Shown piece after piece: positions 58,037 through 64,000 of a DNA stretch of 64,000 bases. Every line of letters starts with the position of its first letter. The stretch's first letter is position 1. Both the position numbers and the translations under genes were made by a program. The notes beneath the pieces were generated by a model. It worked only from the letters and a program-made list of their open reading frames with translations, was not told the origin of the DNA and did not search any database. Source of the stretch: Fonsecaea monophora (taxonomy: Eukaryota; Ascomycota; Eurotiomycetes; Chaetothyriales; Herpotrichiellaceae); contig NW_019173940.1 in NCBI RefSeq assembly GCF_001642475.1, forward strand, positions 372,001-436,000, read 5' to 3'.

Positions 58037-60327
58037 AAGGCATCGATGATAACGGCTCCCGTACTGAACTGGGGCGAGGCTCTCACCCAGAGGCATCAGC
58101 TCGTACGGCGTGGGCATGGTATTAGGGGTAACGACTATCGCACAGTAACAATAAAGTAGCATCGAAGATCCTGATCAGATAGATTCCATAAGTTGATTGA
58201 TCACTGTCCTCAACCTATTGATTGAGTTGCTTGTTGTTATCGATTGATCCTGTTGAAAGATCACGAGGAAAAAGGGATCTCAGACCTAGTGTCAGAGATC
58301 TAACTAATCAGCGGCCAGAAATGCCATCCTGTGCACTGTACAGGCAAATTCCACCAATCACGTTTCAGCCTGCAGATTCCCCCATTACACTATCCCTGGC
58401 ACCTGAGCCGCAAATTTGTTCGAAAGTCGTCCTACACCTCAGCATGAATGTACGAGCAGGGACAGATCGCGGCAAGTTCGCTGGGAAAATCCTGGCCATT
58501 CAACACACTGTCAACACACAACATGAATTTTTATTTGCGGATGCGCACTCTCCTCCATCTACTTCCGACACGAATTGCGAGTTTGTGCCCATTCTTCGAA
58601 GAGATGGATCTTTCATGACCGCAGGTACATTTGACATGGGCGTGTGAGGGCATGGTCGATTAATTGAAGAAGATTGAGGTTATTAAATAACCCATGTACT
58701 CACATTGAGCAGGGATTGAAATAAGATACTGGCTATTCATTGGTTTGGCCTCTTTCCGTGGAGATTCTCCTCGCCAACAGCCTCCTCGAAACCCTTTGTG
58801 ACAAGTACACATGATTTGAGGGCGACAGCATCGCCTGGGAATTCTTTCTCGCCTCTGAAAAGAAAGTGACAGGAAGTTCTGAAAATTCGAGGCAGGATGA
58901 GGTCGTCTGGCTCGCTCTTCGCCAATGGGATCATGAAACTCTAGCTCGATAACTGACCCTGTAGAGAGCGGACTATTAGTAATTCCGTATCCGACAGCAA
59001 TGCGGGTGTCACTGCCGATTCCTGCGGTCCATACCCATCAACATCAAGATCAATTACGTTACAAAACCCACAACTTCTACTGATGTATATGGAATTGTTG
59101 CAACACATGACAGAGGGCTACGCTGGAATACTAACACGCTATCACCCGCATAACAACTTGACCCCTGGTTTATCAGACGATGTGAAAAGTTGTGTTCATT
59201 GGGACACTGCGATCTGCCAGAGAGTGCTCAGGCGTGCAAGTGCTGGGAGGGCGAAAGAGATGGAGTGTGAGCCTGATATCAAGTTGTGCAGCCTTGCCAA
59301 AGCGCAGCCTCGCCGGAGCATTACATCACATGCTTAGCTTCGCCCAAACTTTCAGGGAAGATAGTAGCTTGGGAGACCCTGCATCTGTCGTCCGACTGTC
59401 CAAGTCATCGCACCACATGCTACAAAGAGAGACCACATCACCATTGACCTCTTTTTGTTCCAGATGCTGGCTCGCCTGGATCAAAGCGAATTGTCACTTG
59501 GGTCCTCCAGCGTAGGTCTAGGTCCCGGGTCCCGGTTAACATTTCCTCTCACTCTGAGATTCTTACACCTGCCAAGCCCTGCTAACTACCTACATATGTA
59601 CCCATGTACCTATGGAGGTACCTACCCTCGAACATCGAACTCTGTCGTCGTTCGCTTCTAATACTGTCCTTGTGTCCTGAAATGCACTTGATGATGTTAA
59701 ATAGGAATGCTCTCGTAGGTCCCGTGGCCGCGAACAAGAGCGTTTTGGGAAGTACATTCATGATCTTTTCGATGGGAATCGCTTGGGAAGGGAAGGGAAC
59801 TCTCGTTACAGTCCTCGAGAAGTGATTGTCAATGTCCAAGTTCCCCCGGATACAGTGTCGTGATTATACCAGGTATATAGGCCAGCCACGTGTTAATCTC
59901 CAGGGAATGAATACCCATAGTAACATCGCTCAAGCAGTTCGAGTTGAGGATAGTCAGGCGGTAAACCATGATGAAGAAAAGGTTGAGACAGGTGAAAAGG
60001 TAAACAAACTGATACGAACTAATACACTAAATAAATTACCATACATGAGATGCCTGAGTTCATCAAGTGATGTGACTGAAACAATCCACTCCACTCCGGG
60101 TCTGTCAAGCCTTGGGGTAATATCTCTCGGGAGAAGCATTCTAGAAAAGGAGAAAAACAACAAACAAGCCTTTTGCAAAAGAATACAAGATGAGAAGAAG
60201 AAATCAACAAACTCGTCAGATAGAAGGGACACCCAAGCAAAGACGGCCAATGGCAGGTAGGAAGACCAAGAACCAAACGATGACGTGGTGGTCCACACTT
60301 CCCTTGCAAAGATCCCAACATCACACT
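58037..60327. other. Gene-poor stretch
   Basis: 2.3 kb without a supported gene. A cluster of GTACC-containing palindromic motifs lies at about 59586-59627 (ATGTACC repeated, AGGTACCTACC). Confidence 0.45.
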
Positions 60328-60982
60328 TCATCCCAGAGAGGGTGGTCGGGGTCGTTCCTCTTGATGTGATGGCGCGGACATGTTCTCCTCCTGTTCACGG
60401 TCTCCATTTAGCTGGTGGGCCTCGCCCTCCAGCGAGTCAAAAGAGCCATAGCACCGTGGAGGATGGGAGTACATGACACTTCCAACCTCGCGGAGCAGGG
60501 GGGAGCTCGGTGAAAAAGAGCCGGGGTGCTGCCAGGGAGGGCTAGGCTCTCTCGCTTGTTGGGAAACATCTGTCATGGTCGATCCACGACGGGAATCCCA
60601 ATCCGCTCTTCTATCACCCTCACTGCTTGTTCTTGCCTGAGTCATGCTGGTTTGGGGGCTCGTAGGGTCTTTGGACGGGGTTCCTTGAATTGGTGAAGTT
60701 CCTGCCCATGTCAGGGGTTAGGGCTCTTCGTCTCAGAAGGGATATCAGCTCACTTTGACGTGGTTTATTCTCTTGTGTCTCCTGCGAAGTAGCAACGGAG
60801 GCAATCGAATCCTCGGCTCTGAGTTCAGGAGACGGTTCAGACCCTGCCGAGGCGCGAGTCGACAAGTTCGAAGAAGAGTGAGGTGGAGTTGCATTGTGGC
60901 TCTTTTTTGGCGGAAAAACGTGAAGGTGTCCATCATCACCAGATGTGGCACCAGACCAGTTCGAAATAGGTTTGAAAGACAT
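60328..60982 (-). CDS. Hypothetical Ser/Pro-rich disordered protein, two exons
   Basis: Exon 60754-60982 and exon 60328-60701 join across a 52-nt intron (GTGAGC donor, CTAAC and CTGAC branch candidates, GGGCAG acceptor) in phase, giving 200 aa. Without splicing both frames stop early; with it the composition is continuous across the junction (NKPRQ | RTSPIQGTPSKDP). The protein is rich in Ser, Pro, Glu and Arg and lacks hydrophobic segments, so it is probably disordered. Short blocks that look conserved are MSFKPISNWSGA at the start and VMYSHPPRCYGSFDSLEGE near residue 160. No domain or function recognised. Splice logic is the main support. Confidence 0.6.
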
Positions 60983-63900
60983 GCTGATACTGACTCAGGG
61001 AGGGATAGTCGGATCTGCAATGTAAGGTGATCTCAAGAACAGCGGTCAAATATATACTTGCCTGGCTTTTCACCTTCCACCTCCATCATCAAACGGGGTA
61101 TTTTCTTCTCTTCAAGTCGACGTGCACACCGCCAGGAGGATGCCATAATAGCAAATGGAGAGGGCCCCCGACACTGCCTGCAATCGGGCTTCAGAGGCTT
61201 AGAATCCGTGCTGTCTTTGGTCGAGCGATGAGCGATTTATGAAGGACTGGTCGCATCGATATCGAGTAGAAGGCTCAGTGTCGACAAACATCACAGGCTG
61301 CGCTGAGCCCTGTTCCCAGTCTGCGATCCCAACAGTGAGCAGTAACGTCAAAAGTGATGCCTGAAACATAGTCGAACAGACATTGATGCCCGCCCGGCAC
61401 GGAGTGCCCACAAACAGCCTCCCCAAAGCGAGAAGTAGTGGCTGCCTACAGTTTGGGTCGAGAGAATCAGCCTTTACCACGCCGCGGTGGATAATAAGGC
61501 AGATTCGAGTCTTGGTTCTCATCGATCAGCGCCTCAGGCCGAAGCTCTCTCATCAGAAACAAGGTCAGCAGCCAATAACGAAGCGAAAGCTCTGGCTTTG
61601 CCATCTTCGAAGTGATGCTGTGACCACTTGATGGTCAGGATTCGGAGTACCGAGTAATTGGCGTTGATCCCGGAATTGCCCAGCCGAGAACAAAGGGGAA
61701 AGGGGGAATTACGCAGGACCAGGGATCATCGTAACGACCCGTGCACCTGCGCGCCTGCGCACATCTGCATTGACCTTTCATCATCGCATCCTCATCTTCG
61801 GTTTGTCGCTTCACTGTTGAAACTTTGTCTGTTGCTTGATCACTGCCCCAAGCTTGTTGGCCCTAGGAAGGATGAGCCCAACCAACCTCTCTGCACACCT
61901 GTGTACAGTTCTTCACAGCCAGCCCCCTGTGCGCCTCTCGGTCTGCCTGTGTACGCCCACTTCTTCCGAACGGCTTGGTCTGGAACCTTGCAGCCCAACG
62001 TCCAGGACCGCCACGTCTCTGATATCACAACTGTTCCCTTCTTATCACATTGGGACTCTTGACTTACTCGGATCCTCGTCGACCACCTTTGATTTCGCAG
62101 CTAGTCAAGATCTCCTTGATGTTCACCTGATCGCAATCGTCTGCGTGTCCCGTCTCACGCATTGCTGCCCAACACGGGGTACAGCGCTCCTGGTCCCAAT
62201 GGAGGATGAGACAGTCGGAAAGAGAAGAACAACACACACTGTAATGAGTCCACACCAAGCTTCGGCAAGAGTTGCTGTTGTACAACGTGGCCAGAGAGAC
62301 ACTACGTCTCAATTGTGGGTTTGAGGTGCCAGTACTTTCTGCCATATCCCTGCCGCTCCGTCAAGGTCCATTCCTCCCAAAAGTAAGTTGAGCCAGGAAA
62401 CGTCGTCCGAATCCAAACATCCGTGAAGGGTTTCCATAGCTGTACCGGCTGTACCGGCAACCGGTCGTCGCTCTCGACCTTGCACCGATCCTTCAAGTCT
62501 TCCGGGGTACCTAAGGAGTTGAGACGAGCCCATCAGAGAAGAGAAGAGGGGATACATCTCATATATCAAGCACGGAGTAAGTCATTCTACACTACTGGCA
62601 TTGTGTCACGCGCGTTGCTGTGCTCTACCTCATTTTAGGAAAGTGAATGCTCATTTCTCGCCATTGGTGTGCAATCACATCCGGCCGCCAGTCACCAGTG
62701 ACCGGAGAAGTGGATATTGCCGTCAGGGCCTCTCTCACCAATGAATCGAGATCTCCTAAGTGCTCACTGCGGCAGGAGCTTCCTCTGGGTCGGTGGTAGC
62801 TGTCCAGACGGCTTTACGGAAGCACCATTGGCGAGAGATTTCGTTGGACGGACCACAAATCATGTCTGTAGTGCCCTTGTTTAGCCCGCGAAGACTGGAC
62901 CGGGGAACCGCTGCTTGCACAGAAGATACTCAATGGCCCCTATCAAGTTTCTGCCTCCTGTCACTGTTGGTGCTCCAGCAACCTAGCCGACTTTGGCTGC
63001 GTTTCGTCTCTTCTCATATTCACCGCCTCTTTGGGACCAACTTGAAACGGTCTCCTTAGTGGCCTTGGTGCCCTGACACGATGCTTGCATTTGCCTAAGT
63101 CGAATTTGTATTCCCATCGTGGTCTTTGAAAACCACCTTGAAGTGACCAAAGCCTCTCATCCTACATTTCAGAATCTGAAATCGCAGGACCCCAGTTCTT
63201 CAAAGTACCAACATTCCTCCAAGCAAATGCAGGCCCCTCTGACCCATCTGCGATCTCCATCGAGTCCCATTCGGCACGTTCTCTAGTTTAAACAGTTGAG
63301 CACGGTTGACCCAGGCCGGCCTCTGTGGAAAGAACACAAGAGAGTGGATTCGACCTGATCAAACTTCTCTACCATGATTTCAAGAGCAGGGCCACGGAAA
63401 GCGAGAGCGACAGACAATGACTAGCAGACGTCAGTCGTTTACAAGACACTTGTTGACATGGCATAGCCCGCGGCACGCAGATGATAAAGGTCGCCCGGTG
63501 ATTGTTCCCGTGGGAAGCTGGACCAGTGGCCGTGACCAACTGTAAATGCGCGATGACCCTTTTCCACTTTGGAGAGAAATGGAGTCGAGTTGAACACTGG
63601 AAGTAGTGGAAACAAACTCCCTCGAAAGATCGAAATCTTTAGACGGGAAATTGTGTTTTTACAAACAATGTGCGTGATGTAATAGCGGCCATGGACCTGG
63701 TGAGAGAGAGGAAGAAAACTTCTGCGATGGTCTGAGCGATGGCAAGAGGAGACTGTGAAGGACGAGGAGACGAAGAGTAAGTATCAGGAACGCGCAGTAC
63801 AATATCAACACTACTTCTCCCTAGAACAAGCGACAAAGCGATCCTATCCCTACGATGCCTACACGTACTCAATTTCCTGTTGCTTCCTCCCCGATGGCCT

Positions 63901-64000
63901 CGCCGGCCCTTGATACAATCCAAATTCGTCCCCTTGGACTTCCACGTCCTATGATCTAGGACCATGACGAGAAAAATCCCCACTATGTACTCGGACATAT
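60983..64000. other. Gene-poor end of window
   Basis: 3 kb with no supported gene. An ATG-started minus-strand frame 63639-63998 (119 codons) and plus-strand frames near 61658-62324 lack recognisable features. A GGAGTACCGAGTAA motif lies near 61644. Confidence 0.45.

Noticed and set aside
61658..62324. Overlapping plus-strand ORFs near 62 kb
   Set aside because: Rich in Cys/Pro/Leu random sequence; no splice or domain support.
63639..63998. 119-codon minus-strand ORF at the window edge
   Set aside because: ATG lies 2 nt from the window end; no recognisable domain. Cannot be judged without flanking sequence.

Overview
ORGANISM. This is nuclear DNA of a filamentous ascomycete. Protein genes lie on both strands with short spliceosomal introns (about 45-210 nt; GTRAGT-like donors, CTRAC/CTAAC branch sites, YAG or AAG acceptors). 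Several genes are fungal specific: Zn2Cys6 regulators, DopA, a Str2-type cystathionine gamma-synthase and Kap123. Gene content and the intergenic GGTACC/GAGTAC motifs fit Eurotiomycetes, possibly a black yeast of the Chaetothyriales, but that placement is an inference. I saw no tRNA, rRNA, CRISPR array, intact transposase or telomere. LAYOUT. 1-17 kb is a housekeeping block: a PLP decarboxylase, MON1 and DOP1 diverging from a shared promoter, a small three-exon mitochondrial-type membrane protein, a Str2-type cystathionine gamma-synthase, SmD1 and a SAM methyltransferase. 17-23 kb is gene-poor and decayed: a multiply frameshifted pseudogene, and hairpin-forming repeats at 20.2 and 22.05-22.33 kb. 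23.5-25.5 kb is a vacuolar Ca2+/H+ exchanger with a 6-nt microexon. 28.3-42.4 kb is an accessory gene set: medium-chain acyl-CoA ligase, seven-exon Zn2Cys6 regulator, alpha/beta hydrolase, Baeyer-Villiger monooxygenase and MFS sugar-type transporter. 43.3-46.75 kb is KAP123. 48-51 kb holds a short Zn2Cys6 protein without an activation domain and a DUF1989 protein. 51-55 kb is gene-poor with an AtuA/DUF1446 relic. 55.4-57.4 kb is a second MFS transporter, followed by a long inverted repeat next to a possible transporter relic. 60.3-61 kb is a small orphan two-exon gene; nothing firm follows to 64 kb. HOW THE GENES MAY WORK TOGETHER. The accessory set reads as a possible ketone or cyclic-ketone catabolic route: uptake (MFS), oxygen insertion into a ketone to give an ester or lactone (BVMO), hydrolysis (alpha/beta hydrolase), activation of the acid to a CoA thioester (ligase), under a local regulator. 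The family calls rest on visible motifs; the pathway is inference. Exon borders were placed by eye from splice consensus and reading-frame continuity; where a border is uncertain the entry says so.
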